Origin: Patiria miniata
Taxonomy: Eukaryota > Echinodermata > Asteroidea > Valvatida > Asterinidae
Length of the DNA stretch: 64,000 nucleotides
NCBI RefSeq assembly: GCF_015706575.1
Contig: NW_024037057.1
Location: forward strand, 5,327,203-5,391,202
Reading direction: 5' to 3'
The position numbers and the translations under genes were made by a program. The number at the start of each line of letters is the position of its first letter. Within the stretch, counting starts at the first letter, position 1. Of this stretch, positions 34,335 through 46,559 are shown piece after piece. The notes beneath the pieces are model-generated. The model was given only the letters and a program-made list of their open reading frames with translations. It did no database searches and was not told where the DNA came from.

Positions 34335-37300
34335 CCGACACGGGAAGAGCGCAATTCAGTCCGAGTGATGCTGCTGATCAGTGCAGGAGTGAATTACAAG
34401 ACCGGTATACTACCACAGGTAGCTACGTCCAGTTAATACCCTGGGTCGATGACGACATGAAACATATTAGGGATATATATACAGAATTGCAATTAGAAAA
34501 GGGTGACCAAGATGACGTAGAGGGGTATGTTAAGGAGTATGGGGACATTTTCCTCGTTAAAACTTCAGACGGGAAAGTGATTAAACGCGCCATTTTGTGT
34601 GGGTCACCTGGGATGGGAAAATCAACCATTATTGACAAAATGGCATACGACTGGGCGATGGGTATTGCACTCAAAACGTTCACACTTTTGTTTATTTTGA
34701 AAATGTCCGTTCTCGATCAAAAGTCGGAACTTGTTGAGTCGGTGTTTGATCAGCTTTTATCAGACGACACGAATGTTAACAAGTGCGATTTGGAAGCATT
34801 CATTAAAGACAATGGTAGTAGAGTGCTCATTCTGATAGATGGTTTTGATGAATTTGGGACAAATTACCTGGAACCAAAGAAATTTGGGTCCATTCTAAGA
34901 ATGCTCAATCGCAGATTTGGCAAGGAATGTTTTGTAGTTGTAACAACGCGCCCCTCACAGTTTGCTAAATTGAAAAGCAAATCACTCATTGAGAAACCTT
35001 TCACCCATGTGAAGGTTTTGGGATTTAGGAAGAAAGATATTGGGCAGTACGTGAGAAAGTTTTTCCCTGCAAAGCTTGATGACGCTGAGGGACTTCTTGA
35101 TAGGATTCAGTCATCGGATGTCCTGTCTGATTTAGCAAGGAGTCCCATGTTACTTCTGCTAATGTGCCTAATATGGAGGGAAGATGGAACATTACCCGAT
35201 ACTCTATCAAGATTGTTCAGTGAGGCAATTAGATACATATTTCAAAGGAAAATGCATGAATTATCAGAAGAAGCAATAACGGAAGTGGTGACTGCAATCG
35301 GCAAAGTTGCTTTAGAAGGGCTTCTTTCCCCAGAGCAAAGGCTTTCATTTCAAGAGGGAGAGTTTGAAAAAAGTGCACTTGATCAAGCAATACAAGCGGG
35401 TATTCTCACTAGCCAGAGGGTCATTAAGTTGCGCGGCACGCACAATAACGTGCAGTTCGTTCATAAGACACTTCAAGAGTATTGCGCAGCTATATACTGC
35501 CAGAGTCTTTTAAGGAAAGGCGACGGGGAATTTCAGAAGATTCTTGATAAAATTGGACATCCTCTGAATTTTGAGTACATGCTGCGCTTCTGCTGCGGCG
35601 ACAATCAACAATGCACAAGGCATATAGTACGGATGCTGCACGAGAATATTCTGCCACATGATACTAGCAAAGGCAATAAATTAAAGGAATTGGCCTTGAA
35701 TTGCTACTTTGAAAGTCAGTCAAAAGATTTGTTATCAGTACATTTCATCGAGTTGTTTTTCACTGAATATATCGAGATATTTCGCTATAGCAACGACTCA
35801 TTGAACTCGCTCGCGTGGTTGCTGCAGCATGTTGCCGAGCACACAGAGCCCTCGGGAGTAGATTACCTCGCTAAAGTACGTCAATTTACATTTCAGGGGG
35901 TTAAGTTGTCAGGGTCGATTGCAGTCTGGGCGCGAGGTCTGAAGACATTGAAAAATCTAACAACACTTCGTTTTGTGAGCTGTGGTTTAAGCTCGCTCGA
36001 TGTGAAATACATTTTCTTATCGATTGGAGGGATGGCGAATGTAGCAGACCTTGACCTTTCATGCAATGAGGGATTGGGTGGTAACGCAGGAACGTGGGCG
36101 GCTAGTTTGCAGGCGATGATTCACCTAAAGAAGCTTGACATGATTGGTTGTCGCATTGAAGTGAGCGATTTGAAATATATCGCTGAATCAGTAAGACTAA
36201 TGCGGAATCTGGTGGATTGTGTTTTTGAAGGTTGGTCTGGGAGGTTGCGTGTTCAGCGATGCGATAATGGCATACGAGTGACGATTGCCAGGTTCTCACT
36301 ACTAACCGGCGAGGATATGGCGCATATATTACAGTCATTCAGTAATCGGAGAGATTTAGTCAGTTTGATCCTTGATGGCAGGGATGGTCTGGGTGGTTCT
36401 GCATGTATCTGGACCCAACCCTTACGAAACATGACGGAACTTCAGAAGTTAGATATACAAGGTTGCTCACTGCAAAGCGCTGACATCGAACACATTGCTT
36501 CAGCGTTAAGTCAAGTACCAAAATTAGTCGATCTCAATCTTTCAAAGAATTCAAACTCGGGTGGTAACGTAGGAACGTTGGCGGCTAGTTTGAAGAGAAT
36601 GATGCACCTTAAATCACTCAATTTATCGAACTGTGGCATAAATGAACAAGATCTATCACATATTGCATCATCGGTGGGGGAGATGCCCAACTTGGCCGAT
36701 CTTAACCTTTCAGGCAATGAGGCAATGGGTGGTAACGCCAAGACATTGGCGATTAGTTTGCAGTCGATGATTCACCTGAAGAAGCTTGACATGAGTCATT
36801 GTGACATTGAAGTGAGCGATGTGAAATATATCGCTGAATCAGTAAGTCGAATGCGGAATCTGGTGGATTGTGATTTTGGTAGTCGGTCTGTGGAGGTGCG
36901 CGTTAAGCCATGCGATAATGGCATACAACTGCGCCTGACCGGGTTCTCACTAACCGGCGAGGATATGGCGGATACATTACAGTCATTCAGTAATCGGAGA
37001 GATTTAGTCAGTTTGATCCTTAATGGCATGGATGGTCTGGGTGGTTCCGCATGTATCTGGACCCTACCCTTACGAAACATGACGGAGCTTAATGAGTTAA
37101 ATATAAGAAATTTCTCACTGCAAAACATTGACATTGAACATTTCTCTGCAGCATTGAGTCAAATGCCAAACTTAGCCGATCTTAACCTTTCAGGCAATGA
37201 CTTTGGCGGTAATGCAATAACGTGGGCGGCTTGTTTGCAGTGGATGGTTCACCTGAAGTCACTCGATTTATCGAAATGTGGCTTAAATGAACAAGATCTA

Positions 37301-38680
37301 CCATATATTGCATCATCGGTTGGGGAGATGCCCAACTTGGCCGATCTTAACCTTTCAGGCAATGGCTACTTGGGAAATAATGCAGGAACGGGGGCGGCTA
37401 GTTTGCAGTGGATGGTTCACCTGAAATCATTGGATTTATCGGAATGTAACATACATGTACAAGATATATCACATATTGCATCATCGTTTGGGGAGATGCC
37501 AAACTTGGCCGATCTTAACCTTTCAGAAAATGATGACTTGGGCGGTAATGCAGAAACATGGGCAGCTAATTTGCAGTGGATGATTCACCTGAAATCACTC
37601 AATTTATCGAAATGTGGCATAAAGGAACTAGATCTACCATATATTGCATCATCGGTTGGGGAGATGCCCTACTTGGCCGATCTTAACTTTTCAGGCAATG
37701 GCTACTTGAGCAATAATGCAGGAACGGGGGCGGCTAGTTTGAAGTGGATGGTTCACCTGAAGTCACTCGATTTATCGGGATGTAGCATAAAAGAACAAGA
37801 TCTACCATATATTGCATCATCGGTTGGGGAGATGCCCAACCTAGCCGATTTTAACCTTTCAGGCAATGACTACTTGGGTGGTGAAGCAGGAACGTTGGCG
37901 GCTAGTTTGCAGTGGATGGTTCACCTGAAGTCACTCGATTTATCGAAATGTGGCATAAATGAACAAGATCTACCAGATATTGCATCAACGGTTAAGGAAA
38001 TGCCCAACTTGGCTGATCTTAACCTTTCAGGCAATAAGGATTTGAGCGGTAATGCAGGAACGTGGGCCGCTAGTTTGCAGAGGATGATTCACCTCAAGAA
38101 GCTTTCTTTGAGAGATTTTGACATTGAGAGATGCGTCGTGAAATATATTGCTGAATCAGTTAGTCGCATGGACAATCTGGTGGATTGTCATTTCGGTAGT
38201 TCCGGTGAGGAGTGTCGTGTTCAGCCATGCGATGATGGCATACAAGTGAACATTGAGAGGTTCTCAGTAACGGGCGAGGATATGGCGGATATTTTACAGT
38301 CATTCAGTAATCGGAGAGATTTCGTCAGTTTGTTCCTTCTTGACATTTGTAGGCTGGGTGGTTCCGCAGAAACATGGACCCTACCCTTACAAAACTTGAG
38401 GAAACTTCGGGAGTTGTTTTTAATCAATTGCTCATTGCAGAGCACCGACATTGAACACCTTGCTGCAGCAGTAGGTCAAATGCCAACCCTAGAATCCCTC
38501 AGCCTTGAAGGAAATGAGTCTTTGAGTGGCTCTGCAAAAACATGGGCTCGCTGCCTGAAACAGATGAAACACGTAAGAAGCCTGAAATTGGGCAGATGTG
38601 CACTGACAGAGGAAGATATGAAACAGATATCTGAGGAATGGGGAAGTGGAGTTGATTTGGGTTCTTCTGAAGATGACTAA
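34335..38680 (+). CDS. Gene B, NACHT-LRR exon
   Basis: Terminal exon, 1,448 residues, acceptor CTTTCAACAG, stop TAA at 38678-38680. Walker A GSPGMGKST (34601-34627), Walker B LILIDGFDEF (34826-34855), VVVTTRPS, and the winged-helix end FVHKTLQEYCAA. LRRs run from about 35.93 kb to the end, roughly 30 repeats. The landmark KYIAESV module recurs at 36166, 36817 and 38134, spacings 651 and 1317 bp, again near 480 + n x 168. The NACHT half is nearly identical to gene A, while the LRR half has diverged. Confidence 0.93.
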
Positions 38681-38788
38681 ATGTCCAACGTATGTGTGCG
38701 CTGAAGTCTGTTTTGTGATGCGCATGCCAAGTAGGAGACAAGATGAGATGATCATTCCACTCTTCAGAACTATTCTCTGTTTCTAACA

Positions 38789-38794
38789 AATAAA
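38789..38794 (+). terminator. Poly(A) signal of gene B
   Basis: AATAAA, 108 bp after the stop codon, in a segment conserved downstream of gene A. The position is typical for a short 3'UTR. Confidence 0.55.
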
Positions 38795-39202
38795 AGTGGA
38801 CCCCTGATAATTCCCGGGAAGGGGATCACTAATTATCCGCTCTCCTTTGTACAACTGTATTCGGGTCGAATATGTTGTACCCGCTTCAAAGATGTGATAG
38901 CAGTGAATATCCAATGCGCATCAAAGTTGTATCATTGTCACGCAAGTATATTTGAGAGTTTAATCCAATTCCGGCTCAGTGTTGAATCGTAATAGAATCG
39001 AGGACGGCTTAACATCGGTTCTGTTGCTTGCCAGAAAAGTAAATCGTGAGATAAATGTTTAACTTTAAAATCCTCCAAATACATTATTAACGATTGTAGA
39101 TACAAACTCAATATTATATTCTCTCTTAAACGTCATCATCTTATTTTTATTATCTTTTTTTTTAAACAAGGCATCTCTGGGCCTTAACCCCAAGAAACAT
39201 TA

Positions 39203-39316
39203 TTAATTAATATAGACTGCTGATGGCTTGTCGCCCAGATAGCGATTCACCTCACTCTTGAAGCTGGCCAGGTTCCTGTTAGTGGGTATGTGGGCAGAAA
39301 GAGAGTTCCATATTCT
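39203..39316 (-). mobile_element. C-terminal remnant of a LINE reverse-transcriptase ORF
   Basis: On the minus strand this reads 37 codons and a TAA stop: RIWNSLSAHIPTNRNLASFK then SEVNRYLGDK. The WNSL...A.I.....L..FK...  pattern is the usual C-terminal tail of non-LTR retrotransposon ORF2 proteins. The surrounding segment of about 39140-39330 is absent from the paralogous region downstream of gene A, so it is a recent 5'-truncated insertion. Confidence 0.6.
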
Positions 39317-42300
39317 TTATAACTTAATACGATACAGTTACAACGAAAAGAGCCTGTGCTGTTTGATTCGGTAAAGCCTCGTTGGTGAACAGCCTAACAT
39401 GTATAATTTTACCTGAATAATTGTGTAATCTAATCACCGGGTGATATCGCCGTTGATTTATTATTTGCGTACGCCTGGTAAAGAAATTACTCAATATGGA
39501 ATTTATGCGAATATTAATATGTGGATCAATGAGATTATGGCATGCAGTCAGTAAGAAATCTCAAGATTTCCAGAATGTGCCATGCTGTTTATAATTTGTA
39601 CATATCTTTGATAAACTTAACTTTGTCTGAGGAATCGATTGAAAGTTTGAAAGTGTACATATTTATGCGCTTATATTGATTGTGCCACAAGAAGTGCTTA
39701 TGATAACCGTTAACTTTTGTATCTAAAAAGTATCTCATGGCTTGAAGTGTTAACATACACGTACCATTGAAATTGTGTATTTGATTAATATGGCAGAGGC
39801 AACATTTTTAATGCGACCGGTCTTCAAAGACCAAATAATTACGCATGCGTAGACAGTATATCTGTATAATGCGACCACTTCCCACCATTCCTCTTTGTGG
39901 GTGTTCACGTTATGCTTACGTTGACAACGTTAGAAAAGTTAAACCAGATAAATATTGTATTAATGTTAAATGGTGTCTTTTGAGGGAAATGCTCGAAATT
40001 TAACTATTTTGCAAAAAGGCCCAAAACCTTACGACACCTTTTTTGGTGATACATGATATAAGAACGACAACTATACCTGTAGTGTTGATTTATTTGTCTG
40101 TTTAGTTCCCAAGAAAGTAAGCATAATGTAAAGAAAAACAAAGCGAGTTTTGGACACTCGCTTTTCAATACAAAATTCGGCATTTTTAAAATAAGTGTTC
40201 ATAATATAGCAATATATTATACTGTTGACAATAAAAGGAACGCATAATAATTTGAAAAGAAATATGTTTCTGAAAGTAAAACCATTTACCTTTCGCTGTA
40301 GAATCGCATCACAGCAGCTTGTGAAATTTTGTCGAATTTACAAATGGACGCAGAAAGCGCAGAATCTGAGACAAACACAACTCAATGTTAAAAAAAAATC
40401 CATACGGTTGTCTTAGGGGCGTGGCTAACTCACCAACGGCGATAGGTCAACTGCCAGTTATCAATATTTGCATTTTGAGAATATTTATCTTTCAATAAAG
40501 TTTGAGTTTACTTTATGCATAATGAAGACTATTGACTTTTTAAGTTTGATCCTAATGGAAACAAGAGATCTATAATATTTGTATTGGTAATTTATGCGAA
40601 CCATTTTTTGGGACTTGTCTATAAGTAATGGGCAAATAAAGGCCTGAATGGGAAAGGAGAACAATTTGAACTCATTTGTCATTGCTTTAATGGCGGTCAA
40701 AAGGGAAAACAATAGTTAAAGGGTGCATACCCGTTAAATTGTCAACGATACATATACAACAAATGGGGATGCAACGTCCTCACACCAAATAAAAATTTGA
40801 TGGGGGAAAATTAACCAATAACATCTGGGTGACGGATGATTCCCACTTTAGTTAACAACGCCCTAGAACTAGTCGTGAAGCTATCGCCATTTTGAACCCC
40901 CCCCCCCCACTCCATAGACTTTCTACGGGTAGCGGCCAGACTAGAAATGTGCAGTAAATGAATATGTTACGCTGCATTGTGGGATATCATTGCGACGCAC
41001 AACATCCCGGTACGTCTTGCAAACTGTCCCAGGATGCAACGCGCAACATACCTTCACTGCATAATCCCGATCTATCCGTATATTCGTCCGTTATTAATCA
41101 CAGCAGCTCAGAGCTTCGACAATTAGTTGACACAAACCTTAAATTGCAGAGAGTCTTTCAAAGTCAAGAGCAACGGTAAACACTCAAGTGGTGTATAGCG
41201 CCACCTCCAGTCCGAGAAAAGTGGCCTGGTGATATGGCTGCGCTAAATCATAGCAATGGAATTCATTGGGATAATGCTGTATATCGGAGAACTAATTGAG
41301 CAGTACGAAAGAGGGGTTTGGGGCATTCGAAATACATCTGTGTGATGTTCAGCCTAATTTACGAATTTCTGGGACTAAAGTTTTGGAAATTAATTCCACT
41401 ACTGCAAACTTCAAGCCATGGCAAATACAACCGTTTTAGATCATTAAAACCTCTTGGACGAATGAGGGCGCTACATTGAGGCAAATTACGAGTCCAAGGT
41501 TTTTTATTGAAATCTTTGCTTCGGCTTCGGCTTCGCCTCCTACCTCTGAATCACTGGGAGGCAAACTAAACGAAATTATTCCATTTTTTGTCTTCATATC
41601 AACCGATTGAATGTTCCTGAAGCATAACAGGCACCAAAATGTAGCTGGAGTCCCTGAAGTCGGGTCCTAAAACGCCATTAAGCCGAAGACGAAGCCAAAG
41701 CCAGTCGTTTCGAAAACGCGCTGGTATAAGTAATAGTCAAAAGTTGGGCACGCGATCACTGTACGCACACTGGGACCCCTACACGGGGCATTGTGCCATG
41801 CCCCCTCAGCAATACACCCAAGAGGGGTTTTTGAGGGGCGTTTCTGTCGTCACCCCGCAACGAGAAATAGCTTCCAAAATACACCCCTGTGAGTAGCGCC
41901 CTCACTGGACATAATGGTCTCCAACTTCCCCTACAGATACATTTTTAGATTTTGCTGCGGATTCCGACCGAACCCCCTCCCCCCCCCAAAAAAAAACCCC
42001 ACTCACACAAATCCCGGCTGCCTTCCTGTAAAGAGGAGCCCCCCCCCCCGCGACAAAGTTTTGTAATGTCCAATATTCCAGGCCTTTCATAATGTTAACT
42101 AGTACAATGTAGTCTGTCTGCAAAATGCCATTTAAGCCGCGCGAGTATGCCATCCGACGATGGCAGGGCTCCATTTGTTTGCAATGCTATGCATGGTGTC
42201 AAGACAGAAAAGGGTAGTGTGGGGACGGGAATTGATATTATCGGCGGTTGTGAAACTTTTAGTTTCCCTATAAAATTGCAAAGTTAGACCACTGGATAGG

Positions 42301-43161
42301 TCACGGATCAAAATTACCCAGGATCTCTCTGGGGGATGTTTAAATGGCGTTACCAAGAGGAACGCCAATATCAGCCCCTGCCCCCCGTATAATTTTACTA
42401 TATACATGAACTGAATCAGAGCTAGTTTGAAATTATTTATTTGGTGTGAATCAATTAAGTTTTCACATGTAATCACTGTCCCCTGTATTGGACCACTTGT
42501 TTCAAAACACGTGCATGCTGACATTGTCGTTTCGGCTTTGTTAATGCTCTTACGGTTTTCCAAATGTGTTACCTAATGCACAGCGGGTTTGAAAGTTATT
42601 TTCGTCTTTGCTTTTTCTTTTAATTAACTGCTCTCACGACTGTTTTCTACCAATACATGTCACGTTATAGTATCTGGTAATACCTGGCTGTACTGGATGT
42701 CGTCGATGTATACAGCAACATACGCATGTTCTCACAATGCCAATATTTTTCATGGCCGCTTACTCATTCACGCAGTGTTCCAAATGTCCAATACTGAAGT
42801 ATTTACTGCACTGATATATATGCACCTGGCTTGAGAAAGTCAAATAATCATGGGTTTCCAGTGCACAGCTTCGGTTCTGTTTTGGTTTTGGGAGAGTTTG
42901 AGGCCCCTGACTTAGGGCAATCCGGCTCAATCCGGGCCCTTGCTCTGCTTCAGCAACATTAAATCTTATACTGCGAAGCCAATATTCTAGTTTGGACATT
43001 ATAAGTTCCAAAAAAAATGCTCAAGTCAGAGACAAAACCACAGCTGGAGACGCATCCGTGGTTTGGAAAAACCCCAAAAGATAAAAACAGGATCTGGTGT
43101 CCTGCCTCATCGAGTACAAACCAGTTGAAACAAGACCAGATCAGGTGTAGTCTGTGCTACC

Positions 43162-43346
43162 TTGCCAGGGTCCAATACCAAAGCGAACATATGCGCATCG
43201 GGAGTATGGCAGTTAATATTAACATTGTGTCTACTTATGCGGCGTATAGCTGATTTGCCAGGGTTCATAACCAAACGAACATATGCGCATCGGGAGTATG
43301 GCAGTTAATATTAACATTGTGTTTACTTATGGGGCGTATAGCTGAT
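43162..43346 (+). repeat. 93-bp direct duplication in the gene C promoter
   Basis: Two adjacent copies (43162-43254 and 43255-43346), each containing CATATGCGCATCGGGAGTAT and GGCAGTTAATATTAACATTG. Gene B has one diverged copy at about 27180-27255. The decayed copy near 45610-45790 has two. Duplicated promoter blocks may double transcription-factor sites; this is inference. Confidence 0.8.
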
Positions 43347-43347
43347 T

Positions 43348-43356
43348 TATATAAAA
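43348..43356 (+). promoter_or_regulatory. TATA box of gene C
   Basis: TATATAAAA, 107 bp upstream of the first in-frame ATG (43455) and followed by the conserved CCATCGCAGTAGG block. Gene B lacks a TATA here, and the decayed copy reads ACATAAAA. Confidence 0.55.
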
Positions 43357-43469
43357 TCCATCGCAGTAGGACGTTGAAGGCCAGTACGTGGACAAGCTCT
43401 AGCTGATTTTCTTTTCGTCTGTGAGTGAATCTTTACGCCTTTCGTCACCATCAAATGGAAAACACCAAG

Positions 43470-43705
43470 ATGCCGCAAAAGACCCTTCAGGATTTGGATG
43501 CCTACATTAAGGCGACAGCCGTCGTGTACGACCACTCCAACACCAAACTCGTCAGCAGGAAGACTAAAGTCAGCAGGCGTAGGAAGGAGGCGTTTCTTTC
43601 TGTGCTTCCATACAGGAAATCGTCGTCTCATTACCACTCCCATGAGAGAAAGACATCATCATCATGGATTACCCGCAAACCAAGAAGAAAACCTGCGATA
43701 GAAAG
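43470..43705 (+). CDS. Gene C, first exon: basic N-terminal segment
   Basis: 236 nt from ATGCCGCAAAAG, same length as gene B; donor GAAAG/GTAGGC. The peptide has KTKVSRRRKE and RKPRRKP clusters. An in-frame ATG at 43455 would add MENTK; gene B lacks it, so the downstream ATG is the conserved one. Function unknown. Confidence 0.75.
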
Positions 43706-45925
43706 GTAGGCGATTTCTTAAAAGATCTTGATAAAAGAAAACTCAACCTGTCTATATAAATGTATTCTGTGATCAATTTCCAATACAAATTCGGGTGACT
43801 CTTTAAAGAAAAGAAAAAAAATAGAGACCCTAACTTGATGTCTCCGAAACTGTCCAACAAATAGAGATATCGGTTCAATATTATTTAAATGTGGTCAATT
43901 TATTGACAAACTTTCAACGCAAATTAGTCTTTCCAGATTTTCTTTCGTTTTTCGTATTAAAACCAATTTTCAATGCCGGCATGTTGAATCCAGAATATCT
44001 TTTTACAAACATAACATCGGCCTGACCTTACCTTTTTCTCTTATCATCATTCTTAAGTGATATAGACGTATCCTGTTCACATCAATGGCACATTCTATTG
44101 ACGTCCTGCTATGTTTTGTATGTTTTAAAAACATCTCGGAATTTCGGCCGTTTTTTTGGTTGATAAAAGTTCACAACAGATACTGTCCACTTGTCCAATC
44201 CATTTCACATTCAACAGATTTATACAAAATGATCTGAAATTAACGCAAAAGTTTATACCAAATAAACCTAAGTCATGGCTTGCTTACGACGGGTACAAAT
44301 AAGGGAATAATAATGTGTGCGTAGCCGGTTTTAAACACTATATTTTAGACCGGTTGGAGTCTGGTTGGGTAATTATCTAACATTATCTAAAACGTAGGGT
44401 AAATATATCTAAAACTGCTCAGTGCTGCTTTGCGTGGTGCGTTTTTCTGCATTAAACAAATATCGAGACAATTGCTGGGCAATAATTCCAAACGTACCTT
44501 ACTGTTAATCTGGTCAAACTGCTGTGCGTCACTCCCAGCAGAAGGCGTTAACAGTAACAGAGAGTGACTGTCCATAAATGGACATCGTTGAGCAGTTTTA
44601 TCGCTTAATATTTCGCAATTTCTTTTCCGCTTCAAACGTTTTGCTTCCAGTCCTCTAGCCTGGCCGCTGACCTCTCCTCGAAATCTTTCAGCGATAATTC
44701 AAATATTGCAAATTCGTTACGCTTTTTAAACAAATTCCAGGCGATGCTAAACAGAAAGGTTATTCCACATAAAGTGAAAAAGCAGTTTTCTGTATTTTTT
44801 TTTTTTTTTACATTAAATGGGATTTAAAAAACATCAATCTATGACACCATCCCCGCGCTAGCGAAAGACTCTTCGAACTGAATGTCACCAACCAATATCA
44901 AATTATTTGTACTCAATGAAATTAAAACTCTTGTTATATTTATACATGTTATGTTGTCATCATTTAGACCTACAATTGTCGTGATTCGCTTAAGGTAGTC
45001 TTATCACACTAGTAACCTCCAAAGGTTACAAAAACACTTTACTATAAGCTCAGTTTGAAACTCATACTTCAAAATTGTTTAATTCCATTCACAATTCACA
45101 TTGGTGTCTCAGGAAGCAAATAACATGTAGTACGCTACAAGCAAGCAAGCAAGGTTCAACTAAGAATAAATACAGGAAAAATAATAATTCTGAGTTGTGT
45201 GTTATATAAATGTATCATTGGTAAGTATAAATAACACACACTTTTCATCTTACAATGTCAGTAGGGCCTAATGACAAACAAGGGATGGCTCACATGGTTT
45301 AAATAAACTCATCAAATAATCCAATTATGCTCACAAATTTCCTTTTAATATGTGATAATAAATCTCTACCATTCTCATATATTATATGTCAGTAAACTTA
45401 CTTTTGCGAAATACTTTATAATGCGGAGCCAATATTCTAGTTTTGACATTATAAGCTCCAAAATAATGCTCAAGTTAGAGACGAAGCCTTAGCTGGAGAC
45501 GCATCCGTGGTTTTAAAGACCCCAAAGATAAAAAAACAGGATCTGGTGTCCTGCCTCGTCAAGTACAAACCAGTTGAAACCAGACCAGATCAGGTGTAGT
45601 CTGTGCTACCTTGCCAGGGTCGATTACCAAAACGAACATATGCGCATCGGAAGTATGGCAGTTAATATTAACACTGTGTTTACTTATGCGGCGTATAGCT
45701 GATTTGCCAGGGTTCATTACCAAAACGATAATACGCGAACCTGGAGTATGGCAGTTAATATTTACATTGTGTTTACTTATGGAGCGTATAGATGATTTAC
45801 ATAAAATCCATCGCAGTAGGACATTTAAGGCCAGAACGAGGACGAGTTCTAGCTGATTTTCTTTTCGTCTGTGAGTGTGATTGAATCTTCACGCCTTTCT
45901 TCACCATCAACTGGTAAACACCAAG

Positions 45926-46021
45926 ATGCCGCAAAAGACCATTCAGGTTTTGGATGCCTACATTTGAAGGCAACAGCCGAAGTGTACGACCACTCCAACA
46001 CCAAACTCGTCAGCAGGAAGA
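45926..46021 (+). pseudogene. Broken copy of exon 1 in gene C intron 1
   Basis: Begins ATGCCGCAAAAGACC but gains two bases and meets TGA after 13 codons. At 46021 it jumps to sequence that lies in the intron of the intact copy, so the donor is lost. It sits in a tandem duplicate of the promoter-exon 1 region (left copy about 42970-45410, right copy about 45420-46555). Confidence 0.8.
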
Positions 46022-46559
46022 TCAATTTCCAATACAAATTCAAGTAGGGTGACTCTTTAAAGAAAAGAAATAATAGAGACCCTAACTTGATGTCTCCAGG
46101 ACTGGCCCACAAATAGAGATATCGTTTCAGTATCATTTAACCTTTTTTCTTAAGTGATATAGAAGTATCTTGTTCACATCAATGGCACATTCCATTGACG
46201 TCCTGCTATATTTTGTATGTTATAAAAAACATCTCGGAATTCCGGCCGTTTTTTTGATAAAATTTCATAACAGATACTGTCCACTTGTCCAATCCATTTC
46301 ACAAGGTTGAACTAAGAATAAAGAAAGGACAAATACTAATTTGGAATTATGTGTTATATAAATCTATCAGTGGTGAGTATAATTAACACACACTTTTCAT
46401 CTTACAATGTCAGTAGGGCCTAATGACAAACAAGGAATTGCTCACGTGGTTAAAATAAACTCATCAAATAATCCAATTATGCTCACAAATTTCCTTTTAA
46501 TATGTGATAATAAATCTCTACCATTCTCATACATTATATGTCAGTAAACTTACTTTTGC

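Larger units (their letters stand above)
27378..38680 (+). other. Gene B: complete Ubl-Death-Ubl-Death-NACHT-LRR receptor
   Basis: Nine exons: 27378-27613, 29594-29777, 30060-30144, 30308-30568, 30755-30914, 31170-31347, 31674-31773, 32319-33896 and 34335-38680. They sum to 7,128 nt, exactly 2,376 codons with the stop, and every junction phase agrees. Residues, roughly: 1-78 basic N-terminus, 79-168 Ubl 1, 169-256 Death 1, 256-309 linker, 309-402 Ubl 2, 402-490 Death 2, 490-890 repetitive linker, 894-901 RHIM-like core, 928-2375 NACHT-LRR. It is the cleanest model of the family. The duplicated Ubl-Death pair points to an internal gene duplication. An immune sensor role is inferred from the NLR family. 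Confidence 0.85.
38681..43454. other. Intergenic region between genes B and C
   Basis: Apart from the LINE fragment, poly(A) signal and promoter features, no gene is supported. About 38750-42200 matches the region downstream of gene A, and about 42640-43440 matches the region upstream of gene B. G/C homopolymers occur near 40897, 41977 and 42040. A GCTTCGGCTTCGG tract at 41518-41540 has a rough inverted partner near 41683-41703. Confidence 0.7.
42970..46555 (+). repeat. Tandem duplication around the gene C 5' end
   Basis: The left (about 42970-45410) and right (about 45420-46555) copies share the promoter, exon 1, the GTCCACTTGTCCAATCCATT segment (44186 and 46280) and the tail GTCAGTAAACTTACTTTTGC (45390 and 46540). 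The right copy has a large internal deletion. Confidence 0.75.

Noticed and set aside
44387..44635. Minus-strand open frame of 82 codons in gene C intron 1
   Set aside because: No domain, and no conservation in the paralogous gene B intron that I could see.
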